Origin: Bacteroidota bacterium
GTDB lineage: Bacteria > Bacteroidota > Bacteroidia > Chitinophagales > Saprospiraceae
Assembly (NCBI GenBank): GCA_963169455.1
Contig: CAUJDW010000137.1
Span: forward strand, 1-64,000
Length of the DNA: 64,000 bases
Direction: 5' to 3'
Part shown: in pieces, positions 54,263 to 62,148 of the stretch
How positions within the stretch are numbered: the first letter of the stretch is position 1
How the letters are laid out: every line of letters starts with the position of its first letter
Program-made: the position numbers and the translations under genes
The notes under the pieces: generated by a model
Seen by the model: the letters and a program-made list of their open reading frames with translations, nothing else
Database searches by the model: none
What the model was told of the DNA's origin: nothing

Positions 54263-54814
54263 CTACCCCCCCTTCCCCTCCAGCCCATACCGCCCTGCCA
54301 CTTCCCATTGCCTGCCGTTGTGCTCCAGCAGGGAGATATCCCTTACCTCAAACTGCCGTTCGAATGCGATGCCGGAGAAATGCGCCCAGGCTTCCGGGAA
54401 AACCTGCCGTTTCAGGTCTTTGAAAGCCACTGTGACATGGGGGTGGAATTCCCGGGAATTATCGGTTTCCAGCCCCAGCTCGGTTTTCAGGCATTCCTCC
54501 AGGCGCGCCTGCAGGCCCCAGAGCGCTTCGTTGTGCGCCACATCTACGAAAATGACGCGGGGTTGGAAGCAGTTGAAGTTGCGCAGTTCCTGGAGGAAGG
54601 GTTTTTCCAGGCCGGCAAAGCCCCGCAGGCAACTGTCCAGCAGCTCCAGCTTTTCCGGGGCCCAGGAAAAAGGCGGGAAGAGCGTGATGTGGGGCGGAGA
54701 GCGCAGGGCCCCCGAACTCCTGAAATGCCGGGCGGCGTAGAGCTTGAAGGCGGTGACCTCCGCCTGTATGCTTTCGTCAGGCAGCACGGCAATGAAGAAG
54801 AGGCGGCCATCCAT
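54263..54814 (-). CDS. 2H phosphoesterase (2'-5' RNA ligase-like, LigT family)
   Basis: 183 residues with the two catalytic HxT motifs: PHITLFPPF (His 42, Thr 44) and FHPHVTVAFKDL (His 126, Thr 128). LigT-type enzymes act on 2',5' or 2',3'-cyclic phosphodiester bonds of RNA; the natural substrate here is unknown. It diverges from the HAD phosphatase gene across 77 bp. Confidence 0.88.
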   Translation of the reverse strand: MDGRLFFIAVLPDESIQAEVTAFKLYAARHFRSSGALRSPPHITLFPPFSWAPEKLELLDSCLRGFAGLEKPFLQELRNFNCFQPRVIFVDVAHNEALWGLQARLEECLKTELGLETDNSREFHPHVTVAFKDLKRQVFPEAWAHFSGIAFERQFEVRDISLLEHNGRQWEVAGRYGLEGKGG

Positions 54815-54879
54815 ATCGTTAAACGGGTGTTTTATTTCAAAATAAGCACTGGCTTGATTATGTTTACGCAGGTTAAAGA

Positions 54880-54887
54880 TAAATTTG
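54880..54887 (+). promoter_or_regulatory. candidate -7 box for the HAD phosphatase gene
   Basis: TAAATTTG matches TAnnTTTG but ends only 4 bp before the ATG at 54892, so use of it would give a leaderless mRNA. No TTTG is seen 19 bp upstream. Confidence 0.4.
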
Positions 54888-54891
54888 ATCT

Positions 54892-55476
54892 ATGGAAGCG
54901 AAACTGCCGGCAATTGACGCCTCCTGGGCCCTTTTTCTGGACCGCGACGGGGTCATCAACCGGCGGCTGCCCGGGGCGTACGTGCGGGCCTGGGAGGAGT
55001 TTGAATGGCTGCCCGGCGCAGCGCCTGCCATTGCCCTGCTGAGCCGGGCCTTCGGTTGGGTGTTTGTGGTGACCAACCAGCAGGGGATCGGCAAGGGGCT
55101 GATGGGGGAACCCGCCCTGGATAGCATCCACAGGCGGATGCTGGCTGAAGTGGAAGCCGCCGGCGGCCGCATCGATGGCATCTATTTTTGCCCGGCCCTG
55201 GCTTCGGAGCGGCCGAACTGCCGCAAGCCCGGCCCGGCAATGGCCCTGCAGGCCCGCCGGGATTTTCCCGATATTGACTTCCGCCGCTCCCTGATGGTGG
55301 GGGATACCCTGCCCGATATGGCCTTCGGGCATCAGTTGGGCATGTTCAATGTACTGGTGGCCGCCGGGGAGGAGGGAGCGGAATTGAGCATTCGGGCCGG
55401 CAAAGACGGGATCAGGGTGGGTGCGCTGATTGGCAGCCTGGCCGAACTGCCTGCCGTTCTGGGGCTGCATGGCTGA
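54892..55476 (+). CDS. HAD-IIIA phosphatase, GmhB/histidinol-phosphatase-like
   Basis: 194 residues. HAD motifs: FLDRDGVIN (Asp 17 nucleophile, Asp 19), VVTNQQGIGKG (motif II), NCRKPGPAM with the motif III Lys, and MVGDTLPDM (motif IV). This is the family of D-glycero-D-manno-heptose-1,7-bisphosphate phosphatase. GmhB has a four-ligand zinc loop before the RKP motif; here it reads YFCPALASERPNCRKP, with only two Cys and no His, so zinc is probably not bound. Heptose or histidinol phosphate are possible substrates; neither is certain. Confidence 0.87.
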   Translation: MEAKLPAIDASWALFLDRDGVINRRLPGAYVRAWEEFEWLPGAAPAIALLSRAFGWVFVVTNQQGIGKGLMGEPALDSIHRRMLAEVEAAGGRIDGIYFCPALASERPNCRKPGPAMALQARRDFPDIDFRRSLMVGDTLPDMAFGHQLGMFNVLVAAGEEGAELSIRAGKDGIRVGALIGSLAELPAVLGLHG

Positions 55477-55612
55477 AAGGGGCAGATGTGGAATATGAAT
55501 GGGCCTTATACAACAAAAGCATGATTTTCTTATCTTTCCCCAGCGATCAGCCCGCTCCTGCTGTGGCAGGCAAGCGCAGGCTCTTTGAAACACACAACAT
55601 TCAATTGCAGAT

Positions 55613-56020
55613 ATGAAAAAAATACTCCTTCCGGGCTTGGTGGCGGGAGTGGCCCTCCTGGCCCTCAGCTATGCCGTGTTGTTCCTGATCATCCGTGTGG
55701 CGCCTGTGCTGGCCGAACAGTACTACAACCCCATATTCTGGCCCGGCGCCGACAGGGCGTTCCTGTTTTACCTTCACCCTTTTATCCTGGCCCTGGCCTT
55801 GTCCTGGTTCTGGAACCGCTTCAGGGACCAACTGGCCACTACCGGGACAATGCGGGGAGTGGAGATGGGCTTTGTTTATGCCCTGGTAGCGACACTGCCC
55901 TCCATGTGGATCACCTTCAGCGCCATCAACGTGTCCCTGATTATGGTTTTGTCCTGGTTCGTTTACGGTTTTTTTCAGGCCGCCGTTTCCGGGCTCATAT
56001 TCAGCCGGATGAACCCGTAG
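55613..56020 (+). CDS. small integral membrane protein, unknown function
   Basis: 135 residues with four predicted membrane helices (around 7-30, 48-67, 85-103, 108-128) and the segment NPIFWPGADRAFLFYLHPF between the first two. The start ATG, MKKILLPGLVAGVALLAL, is a good N-terminal anchor. I do not recognise the family. Neighbours give no functional hint; the 136-bp gap upstream holds nothing distinct. Confidence 0.72.
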   Translation: MKKILLPGLVAGVALLALSYAVLFLIIRVAPVLAEQYYNPIFWPGADRAFLFYLHPFILALALSWFWNRFRDQLATTGTMRGVEMGFVYALVATLPSMWITFSAINVSLIMVLSWFVYGFFQAAVSGLIFSRMNP

Positions 56021-56171
56021 AAGGGTGGCAGGGTGTTGATTGTTGGTTGTTGGGGCAGTTGCGGCCCGGAGCAGGAGTGCGCCTGGCGGATACTTTTCCT
56101 TTGCAGGGTTGGATAGGTAAAAAGTATTAGGTATATTTATTATCTGAATGAATCAAACAACCTCTTTACCC

Positions 56172-57032
56172 ATGAAAACTACCATCCTTTCGTTTTTCAT
56201 CGTCTTATTGTCCTTTGTGTCCGGGCTGGCCCAGGTGCTCTCCAGTTCGGCCAGCGCCTACGTCATTTCCGGGCCGGGCATTTCCCGGGTGCCGGCCGGC
56301 TATGGAGTACAGTTTGAGGTGCTCGAACAGCACAAGGGTTTCGACGTATTCGCAAAAGAATTAAAGGGTTTTATTTCGGCTTCCACCCAGCTTTATGCAC
56401 GGGAGGAAGCCGGGTCGTACAAATACAGGCTGGGTAATTTTGCTACGGAAGGGGAAGCCGCCCTTTTGAAGAAGCAACTGCGTTTAAAAACGCGGTACAA
56501 GGATGCCTGGGTGGTTTATGACGCCGGCGGCATGCCTGCGCTGCCAGATGCGCAAGGCTCGCCCTCCTCTTATGAATATCTGGCGCCCCGATCGCCTTCT
56601 GCTGCTCCCACGGCAAAGGTATTTTCCATTCAGCTTGGCGCCTACGAAGTGCGGCCCGGCCCCGGCGATTTCTCCTCTATTTCCAGGCTGGGCGCGATAT
56701 ATGCCGTGCGGGAAGGAAAGTGGTATAAGGCCAGGCTCGGCCCCTACCCGACAAAGGATGCAGCTACAAAGGCCCTCAGGGAGGTGCATAAACACTACCC
56801 CAAAGCCTACGTGATAGAAGATGCGCATGCAGCTTCCCTTCCCGGGAGTTCATCGGCGGCTCCCGCCGCAACTCAAAAAGCAGGCGGCGCCAACACCTAT
56901 ACCGTAAAGGATGGCGACACCCTTTACAGCATTGCCAGAAAAGCAGGCGCCACGGTTTACCGCCTGCGCGAACTCAACCAGCTGCAGCCCGGGGAGAAAA
57001 TCCGCCCCGGGCAGGTGCTGCGCCTGCAGTAA
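56172..57032 (+). CDS. SPOR and LysM domain protein, exported
   Basis: 286 residues. Signal peptide MKTTILSFFIVLLSFVSGLA from ATG 56172 (ATG 56148 would add eight residues). Residues ~35-115 contain a first degenerate SPOR-like unit (YKYRLGNFATEGEAALLKKQ), ~150-215 a second (VFSIQLGAYEVRPGP, KARLGPYPTKDAATKALREV), and 241-286 a C-terminal LysM (YTVKDGDTLYSIARKAG...LNQLQPGEKIRPGQVLRL). Both domain types bind peptidoglycan, so it probably localises to the cell wall or division site. Confidence 0.88.
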   Translation: MKTTILSFFIVLLSFVSGLAQVLSSSASAYVISGPGISRVPAGYGVQFEVLEQHKGFDVFAKELKGFISASTQLYAREEAGSYKYRLGNFATEGEAALLKKQLRLKTRYKDAWVVYDAGGMPALPDAQGSPSSYEYLAPRSPSAAPTAKVFSIQLGAYEVRPGPGDFSSISRLGAIYAVREGKWYKARLGPYPTKDAATKALREVHKHYPKAYVIEDAHAASLPGSSSAAPAATQKAGGANTYTVKDGDTLYSIARKAGATVYRLRELNQLQPGEKIRPGQVLRLQ

Positions 57033-57096
57033 GGGGGCTGGCCATCTGAGCTGCCTTTGGCAAAGCAAATCTCGTGAGCCCGGCGCCCTGCTTTGG

Positions 57097-57261
57097 TCAG
57101 TCCAAAGGCAGGGCTGCCTTCATCGTATCCCGGTACTCTCTGATGAAATCCGCGATGTGGGGGATTTGCATGACGCAGACGATGATCGCGCTGATCAAAA
57201 GCAGGTACACCATTAGGGTCTGCAGTTGGAGTACTCTTTCCGCTGTGGTCTGGTTTTTCAT
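57097..57261 (-). CDS. small single-helix membrane protein, hypothetical
   Basis: 54 residues from MKNQTTAERVLQLQTLMVYL, with one membrane helix (about 15-36, LMVYLLLISAIIVCVMQI) and a short charged tail. A longer frame to 57333 lacks ATG and any helix. Coding status rests on the start and the clean helix only; a near-consensus TATCTTTT lies ~25 bp upstream. Function unknown. Confidence 0.5.
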   Translation of the reverse strand: MKNQTTAERVLQLQTLMVYLLLISAIIVCVMQIPHIADFIREYRDTMKAALPLD

Positions 57262-57655
57262 ACTGTCCGGATTTTCCTGAAAAGATACTTTCTTGCGCAA
57301 GCTGGAATGGGACGCCTGCGCTGAGGTAAACAACCTTCCTAAAATTATTCAAAAAATCCGAAAAAGAAGATCATTGCAAAAAAAAGTTTTGCATTAATGG
57401 GGTTTTACCTTATTTCAAAGGCTAAACACTGTTTTTTCAGGGTAAAAAATTTGCAGCTATGCAGGGCTTTTTAGCGGCATTATCTGCGTTGCGGGCCTGC
57501 GGCTCGCGGCGCAGGCAAAGCCCTTCCAAATGAAGATTCTTTTGAGCAAAAAGCAGGGTGGGAGAGGAGTAGCCAGGGTAAAGGCATGAATGAACAGCCC
57601 GGAGGGGACAACTTCCGCTCCGGGCTGCTCAACATTCGGAAGGCCGAAAGGCAGG
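57262..57655. other. gene-free stretch with hairpin and dispersed repeat
   Basis: No gene is supported. 57485-57527 is a copy of the dispersed GGGCCTG...GCAGGCA repeat also found at 14844 and 62029. At 57595-57627 CAGCCCGGAG and CTCCGGGCTG form a 10-bp stem just after the CBS gene stop (minus strand), a possible terminator without a strong U-tract. A TGCAAAA/TTTTGCA pair occurs at 57374-57392. Confidence 0.55.
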
Positions 57656-58060
57656 TTAAAACTGATGGTTGGGATATTCCTTCAGAAATTCATACTTCAG
57701 CACATCGTGCGTCGTAATGATGCCGAGCAGTTCGTTGGCTTCATTGACGATGGGGAGCCCATGGATGAGGTTTTCCAGGAAGACTTCGGCAGCGGCCCCT
57801 ATTTTCTCATTGGGGCCGAGGGTGCCGATCCGGGGGGTCATTACCTCTTTGACCAGAATGTTGTCGTATTCTTCGTGCCCCTTTCCCAGTTTGACCAGGT
57901 CGTAAGATGTGACGATCCCCACCAGCTTTTTGCCGGACACGACGGGGATGTGGTGGATGCGTTTGCTGAACAGAATATCTTTGACAACAGTAAGCTTATC
58001 TTCCGGTTTGACCGTGATTACTTCCCTGGTCATGATCTTCGAGATGGGTTCATTCATCAT
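57656..58060 (-). CDS. tandem CBS-domain protein
   Basis: 134 residues made of two CBS domains: VITVKPEDKLTVVKDILFSKRIHHIPVV and IGTLGPNEKIGAAAEVFLENLIHGLPIV, ending IITTHDVLKYEFLKE. Such pairs (Bateman modules) bind adenine nucleotides and regulate partner proteins; with no fused enzyme its target is unknown. It lies downstream of a two-component system on the same strand, 107 bp after the regulator stop. ATGs at 58060 and 58057 are both possible. Confidence 0.92.
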   Translation of the reverse strand: MMNEPISKIMTREVITVKPEDKLTVVKDILFSKRIHHIPVVSGKKLVGIVTSYDLVKLGKGHEEYDNILVKEVMTPRIGTLGPNEKIGAAAEVFLENLIHGLPIVNEANELLGIITTHDVLKYEFLKEYPNHQF

Positions 58061-58167
58061 AAGTCTGTGGATTTTGGCTAAAGCGCTTTGTTTGTGGCGA
58101 AAAAATAAAACAAAATTCCAACTCCGGAAACTTTATCCGGAATTTCTTGGAGGCCCGGCTTTCCCGC

Positions 58168-58851
58168 TCAGTCCAGGAACTTGTACCCAACGCCCCGGAC
58201 AGAGAGGAAGTACTCCGGGTTTTTCGGGTCTTTCTCAAAATATTTGCGGAACGACAGGATGAAGTTGTCGATGGTGCGGGTGGAGGGATAAACGTCATAC
58301 CCCCAGACGGACTGCAGGATTTGCTGCCGGGAAACGACCTCGCCCCGCCGGTCGATGAGCAGCTTGAGCAGCATGGCCTCCTTTTTGGTCAGGGTGAAGG
58401 AACCCGGGTTACCTTCGGCTTCATAAGTGGCGAAGTTGACCTTGTTGCCGCCGAACTCATAAATTTCCGGCCGGTTTTCCGGCTTCCTGCTGGTGCGTTT
58501 GATCAGGTTGTTCACCCGAAGCAGCAGTTCCTCGAGGTTAAAAGGCTTGGTCAGGTAATCATCGGCGCCTTTCTTCAGGCCCAGTATCCGGTCCTGGGGG
58601 GTATCTTTGGCAGTCAGGAAGATGATGGGCACCTCCATATTGGTCAGGCGGACCTGTTCGCATATCTGGAACCCGTCCACTTCAGGCAGCATGACGTCCA
58701 GAATAAGGAGGTCGAAGTGCTGCTCCCGGGCGTACTTCAGCGCGTCTTTGCCATTGTCCGCAGCGACTACCTCATAGTCGTCCAGTTCCAGGTTGAGCTT
58801 GACGACGTCGCGGATGTTTTCCTCATCCTCCACAAGCAAAATTCGCATCAT
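58168..58851 (-). CDS. OmpR/PhoB-family response regulator
   Basis: 227 residues. Receiver domain with phospho-Asp 52 in LLILDVMLPEVDG, acidic pocket VEDEEN and Lys in FLTAKDTPQD; C-terminal winged helix (~130-227) with LTKKEAMLLKLLIDRRGEVV and VWGYDVYPSTRTIDNFI...LRKYFEKD. It is controlled by the histidine kinase encoded 88 bp upstream on the same strand. Target genes unknown; the divergent GH9 gene is a candidate by position only. Confidence 0.95.
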   Translation of the reverse strand: MMRILLVEDEENIRDVVKLNLELDDYEVVAADNGKDALKYAREQHFDLLILDVMLPEVDGFQICEQVRLTNMEVPIIFLTAKDTPQDRILGLKKGADDYLTKPFNLEELLLRVNNLIKRTSRKPENRPEIYEFGGNKVNFATYEAEGNPGSFTLTKKEAMLLKLLIDRRGEVVSRQQILQSVWGYDVYPSTRTIDNFILSFRKYFEKDPKNPEYFLSVRGVGYKFLD

Positions 58852-58939
58852 AAGTTTCTGGTTGTTGGTTCAATGAATTTAACCTGCCGCCTGGCGGACT
58901 CCTGAAAATCAGCCTATCCTATGGCCTCCTCTTCCCCCT

Positions 58940-59965
58940 TTAAACTTGCCCCTTTAACCTTTCCGCCGGGATTTCCACCCTGAAAACAGTGCCTTTGGGT
59001 GCATTCGGCAGGACGCTGATCCTGCCTTTGTGCGCCTGGACGATTTGTTTCACAATGTATAAACCCAGGCCCGTTCCTTTTGTTGTTCGGGTGTCTTCGT
59101 TGCCGATGCGGTAAAATTTTTCAAAGATCCGGTTCTTCTCCTTTTCATCGATCCCGATGCCCTGGTCTGCAATTTCCAGGGTAATAAAATCGCCTTCCTG
59201 GCTGATGCGGGCCTCGATCCCGGCCTGTCCGGGCGAGTATTTGACGGCGTTTTCCAGGAGGTTCAGGATGACGGAGGTAAGCCCTGCCTTATCGCCGGCT
59301 ATCTTGTCGATAGGGGTCAATTTGTTGAAGGAAATGCTGGCCCTGGGGTATTTGGCGTCCATTTGTTCAAGAATGTCTTCGAGCAGCTGGGCCAGGTCTA
59401 TGGCTTCCATCTGCGGCTGGTAGGCCGTTTCCAGTTTGGCGGATAACAGCAGGTCGTTGACCAGGGTGTTGAGGCGTTCCGCCTCCACCAGGCCGTTGTG
59501 CACCAGCTTGTCGGCCTTGTCTTTCGGAAGGCTGCGCCGCTGGAAAGTTTCCAGCACCAGCCGGATGGAGGCGATGGGCGATTTCAGCTCATGGGTGATG
59601 GATAACAGGAAATTCCGGCGTTGCTGCGCGGCCATCATTTCCTTGTTGTATCCGCGGTTGATGAGCCACACGCCGATGGCCAGGCTGATGACGAACACGG
59701 TAGCTTCCCCAAGGATCATGTACTCCTGCGACCGGTACTGCGCCTCCAGCCGCTGATAGGGAGCCGACTGGAAAAAGGCTTCCTGGTCGTCAGGCGCGAT
59801 CTCTCCCCGGGCTACCATGATGAGCTGAGTATTCTCCCGCTTGGCCAGGAAGGCATCCCGGTTTTTGGTGAACAACAGGATGGACCACCAGGCCAGGGCC
59901 ATGGTCATATAGGCGATCACTCCGTAGGAAAGCAGGCGGAGTTGTATGTTGCGCGGTTTTTCCAA
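58940..59965 (-). CDS. membrane sensor histidine kinase
   Basis: About 341 residues from a TTG start (MEKPRNIQLRLLSYG). Two membrane helices (~10-33 and ~83-102) enclose a ~50-residue periplasmic sensor; the HisKA box is SITHELKSPIASIRL with His 125, the N box NLLENAVKYSP, G1 DQGIGI, and G2 GTGLGLYIV. The frame stays open to 60211, but that extension is not family-like and overlaps the leader of the divergent GH9 gene. A consensus -7 box just upstream of 59965 supports this start; ATG 60070 is the alternative. Partner of the response regulator downstream. Confidence 0.9.
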   Translation of the reverse strand: MEKPRNIQLRLLSYGVIAYMTMALAWWSILLFTKNRDAFLAKRENTQLIMVARGEIAPDDQEAFFQSAPYQRLEAQYRSQEYMILGEATVFVISLAIGVWLINRGYNKEMMAAQQRRNFLLSITHELKSPIASIRLVLETFQRRSLPKDKADKLVHNGLVEAERLNTLVNDLLLSAKLETAYQPQMEAIDLAQLLEDILEQMDAKYPRASISFNKLTPIDKIAGDKAGLTSVILNLLENAVKYSPGQAGIEARISQEGDFITLEIADQGIGIDEKEKNRIFEKFYRIGNEDTRTTKGTGLGLYIVKQIVQAHKGRISVLPNAPKGTVFRVEIPAERLKGQV

Positions 59966-59984
59966 GGTTGTGGCTTTGCAAAGG

Positions 59985-59992
59985 CAAAGGTA
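59985..59992 (-). promoter_or_regulatory. candidate -7 box for the two-component operon
   Basis: TACCTTTG on the minus strand matches TAnnTTTG, ~20 bp before the TTG start of the histidine kinase. It implies transcription begins near 59980 and so argues against the longer upstream frame. Confidence 0.5.
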
Positions 59993-60089
59993 AGCAATAC
60001 CGGCGATGGGGATGCACTTTTTATGGGCGGCCCGGAAAGCAGCCCGCCAGGCGCCTGGGAAAAGGAACATCCCGGAGCGCCCGAAGAGA

Positions 60090-60120
60090 TTTGACAAATG
60101 GGAATATTTCGATAAATTTG
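60090..60120 (+). promoter_or_regulatory. Bacteroidota-type promoter of the GH9 gene
   Basis: TTTG at 60090-60093, exactly 19 bp, then TAAATTTG at 60113-60120: a full match to the TTTG-N19-TAnnTTTG promoter read by the primary sigma factor of this phylum. The leader to the ATG at 60175 is about 48 nt. Confidence 0.75.
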
Positions 60121-60174
60121 AAGCCCAGGCTCCACTGGCCATTATTTCAGCATGCCTTAAAGTTGGCTTCCTCC

Positions 60175-61983
60175 ATGCAGACAAAAAACAGTTTCCTGGC
60201 TCTTGCCGCATTCCTGTCCATTGCCCTGCTGGCTTTTTCTCCCTTTCCGCTACAGTCGGAAAAAACGCCGGCCTACATCCGCCACAACCTGCTTGGCTAT
60301 CTGTCCGGGGATGCCAAGGTTGCCCTGGCTTTTTCTGAAATGCCCCTCCGGGGCGGGTTCGAGCTGCTTGAAGAGCGCAGCGGCCGTGCGGTGTTCGATG
60401 GGCAGTTGAAGCGCTCGGAAGCCCCGGGTTGGGGGCGCTTCGATTACTATTACGAACTCGATTTTTCCGGCTTTGACATCCCCGGGCGGTATTACCTGCG
60501 GCTGAAAGGCGGCGATGCCCGCTCGGCCGTTTTTGGCATCGGCCCGGAGGCTTACGGCCGGGCCCACGAGGATTTGCTCGTTTTTATGCGCCAGCAGCGC
60601 TGCGGGTACAACCCCTTCCTGGATATGGTGTGCCATCAGCGGGATGGGCGGGCCTTTTACGGGCCAATGCCCGATAGTACTTTTGTGGATGTGAGCGGCG
60701 GCTGGCATGATGCCGGCGACCAGCTCAAGTACCTCCTTACCAGCAGCAACGCCACCGCGCGCCTGATCCATGCCTATATGCTGGAGCCGGGCAAGTTTGC
60801 CGACCGCTACAACGCCCTGGGCCAGCCTGGGGCCAACGGCATTCCCGATGTCCTGGACGAAGCCCGCTGGGGGCTGGACTGGATACACAGGATGCACCCG
60901 GCTCCCGGGCAGCTTTTTCATCAGGTAGCCGACGACCGCGATCACCGTGGCTGGAAGTGGCCTGACCAGGATCCATCCGACTACGGCTGGGGGCCCAACA
61001 GTTACCGCGCGGCCTATTTTGCCGATGGCAAGCCGCAGGGGTTGAACAGGTATCAGAGCAAAGCCACCGGTATCGCCAACCTGGCCGGGCGGTCGGCCGC
61101 AGCCATGGCCCTGGCTTGCAGGGTTTGGAAAAACCAGCTTCAGGATGAGCCCTACGCTGCCCGCTGCCTGGCCGCCGCCCGAGATCTTTACGAAATGGGC
61201 AGGCGGCAGGAAGGGTACCAGCAGGGCAATTCCTATGGCGCGCCCTACCGATATACCGAAGATACCTGGGCCGACGACATGGAGTGGGGCGCCGCCGAGC
61301 TGTACGCGGCAACCGGCGAGGCCCGCTACCTGGAGGAAGCCAAACACTACGCCCGCCTGGCGGGCGAAACCTCCTGGATGCCTTTCGACACGGCCGATCA
61401 CTACCGCTATTACCCCTTTGTCAATGCCGGGCACTTTGCGCTCTTCCCTCATGTGGAAAAAGCCTTCCAGGACACCCTGGCCGCTTTCTACCGCAATGGG
61501 ATCGAACACTGCCTGGACAGAGCAGCAGGCAATCCCTTCCAGGTGGGCATCCCTTTTATCTGGTGCTCCAACAACCTGGCCTGCGCGCTGATCACCCAGA
61601 TACTTTTTTACGAAAAAATGTCCGGAGATATGCAGTACCACAGGCTTATGCTGGCGCAATGCGACTGGCTGCTCGGGCGCAACCCCTGGGGCAGCAGCAT
61701 GTTTACCGGAATACCGGCCGGGGGGGAATATCCCCTCGACGTGCATACCAGCGTGTACGCCAAAACGGGCCGCATTGTGCCCGGTGGGCTGGTGGACGGG
61801 CCGATCTACAAAAAGGTGCACGACAAACAGCTCGGCCTGGTGTTGTCCCAGCCGGATGAGTTTGCCCACCTGCAGAATAGCTACGTTATTTATCAGGATG
61901 ATATCGGCGATTACGCCACCAATGAGCCCACCATGGATGGAACGGCCGATGCAGTGTACTGGCTGGCGGCCTTCGCGAGGTAA
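60175..61983 (+). CDS. glycoside hydrolase family 9 (endoglucanase-like), exported
   Basis: 602 residues. Signal peptide MQTKNSFLALAAFLSIALLAF; an N-terminal Ig-like CelD_N domain (~32-125) and the (alpha/alpha)6 GH9 catalytic domain. The catalytic Asp pair is in VSGGWHDAGDQLKY (Asp 179, Asp 182); the general acid is Glu 584 in ATNEPTMDGTADAVYW. Substrate grips such as FIWCSNNLACALI and LLGRNPWGSSMF (the GH9 LGRNP motif) are present. GH9 enzymes cut beta-1,4 glucans, but Bacteroidota members with CelD_N may be exo-beta-glucosaminidase- or oligosaccharide-type; the exact substrate is open. There is no T9SS sorting domain, so it probably stays periplasmic or uses another route. Confidence 0.93.
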   Translation: MQTKNSFLALAAFLSIALLAFSPFPLQSEKTPAYIRHNLLGYLSGDAKVALAFSEMPLRGGFELLEERSGRAVFDGQLKRSEAPGWGRFDYYYELDFSGFDIPGRYYLRLKGGDARSAVFGIGPEAYGRAHEDLLVFMRQQRCGYNPFLDMVCHQRDGRAFYGPMPDSTFVDVSGGWHDAGDQLKYLLTSSNATARLIHAYMLEPGKFADRYNALGQPGANGIPDVLDEARWGLDWIHRMHPAPGQLFHQVADDRDHRGWKWPDQDPSDYGWGPNSYRAAYFADGKPQGLNRYQSKATGIANLAGRSAAAMALACRVWKNQLQDEPYAARCLAAARDLYEMGRRQEGYQQGNSYGAPYRYTEDTWADDMEWGAAELYAATGEARYLEEAKHYARLAGETSWMPFDTADHYRYYPFVNAGHFALFPHVEKAFQDTLAAFYRNGIEHCLDRAAGNPFQVGIPFIWCSNNLACALITQILFYEKMSGDMQYHRLMLAQCDWLLGRNPWGSSMFTGIPAGGEYPLDVHTSVYAKTGRIVPGGLVDGPIYKKVHDKQLGLVLSQPDEFAHLQNSYVIYQDDIGDYATNEPTMDGTADAVYWLAAFAR

Positions 61984-62028
61984 TTCTTTTTAAAGCGTAA
62001 CTGTTTAGGGCTCTTTTAGCAGCAATTC

Positions 62029-62115
62029 GGAACGTGGGCCTGTGGCCTTCGACGCAGGCAGAGCCCCTCCCAAGGCTCACTGATCATCACTTCGTGGGCC
62101 ATAGGCCCGCGTTCC
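62029..62115. repeat. dispersed repeat forming an imperfect inverted repeat
   Basis: GGAACGTGGGCCTGTGGCC (62029-62047) and GGCCATAGGCCCGCGTTCC (62097-62115) pair at 17 of 19 positions. The left part is a copy of the element at 14844-14875 (minus) and 57485-57527. It fills most of the gap between the GH9 gene and the last gene of the window and may end the GH9 message. Confidence 0.7.
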
Positions 62116-62148
62116 AACCTAAATAGTTACTTTGAAAATTTGTTTTCC

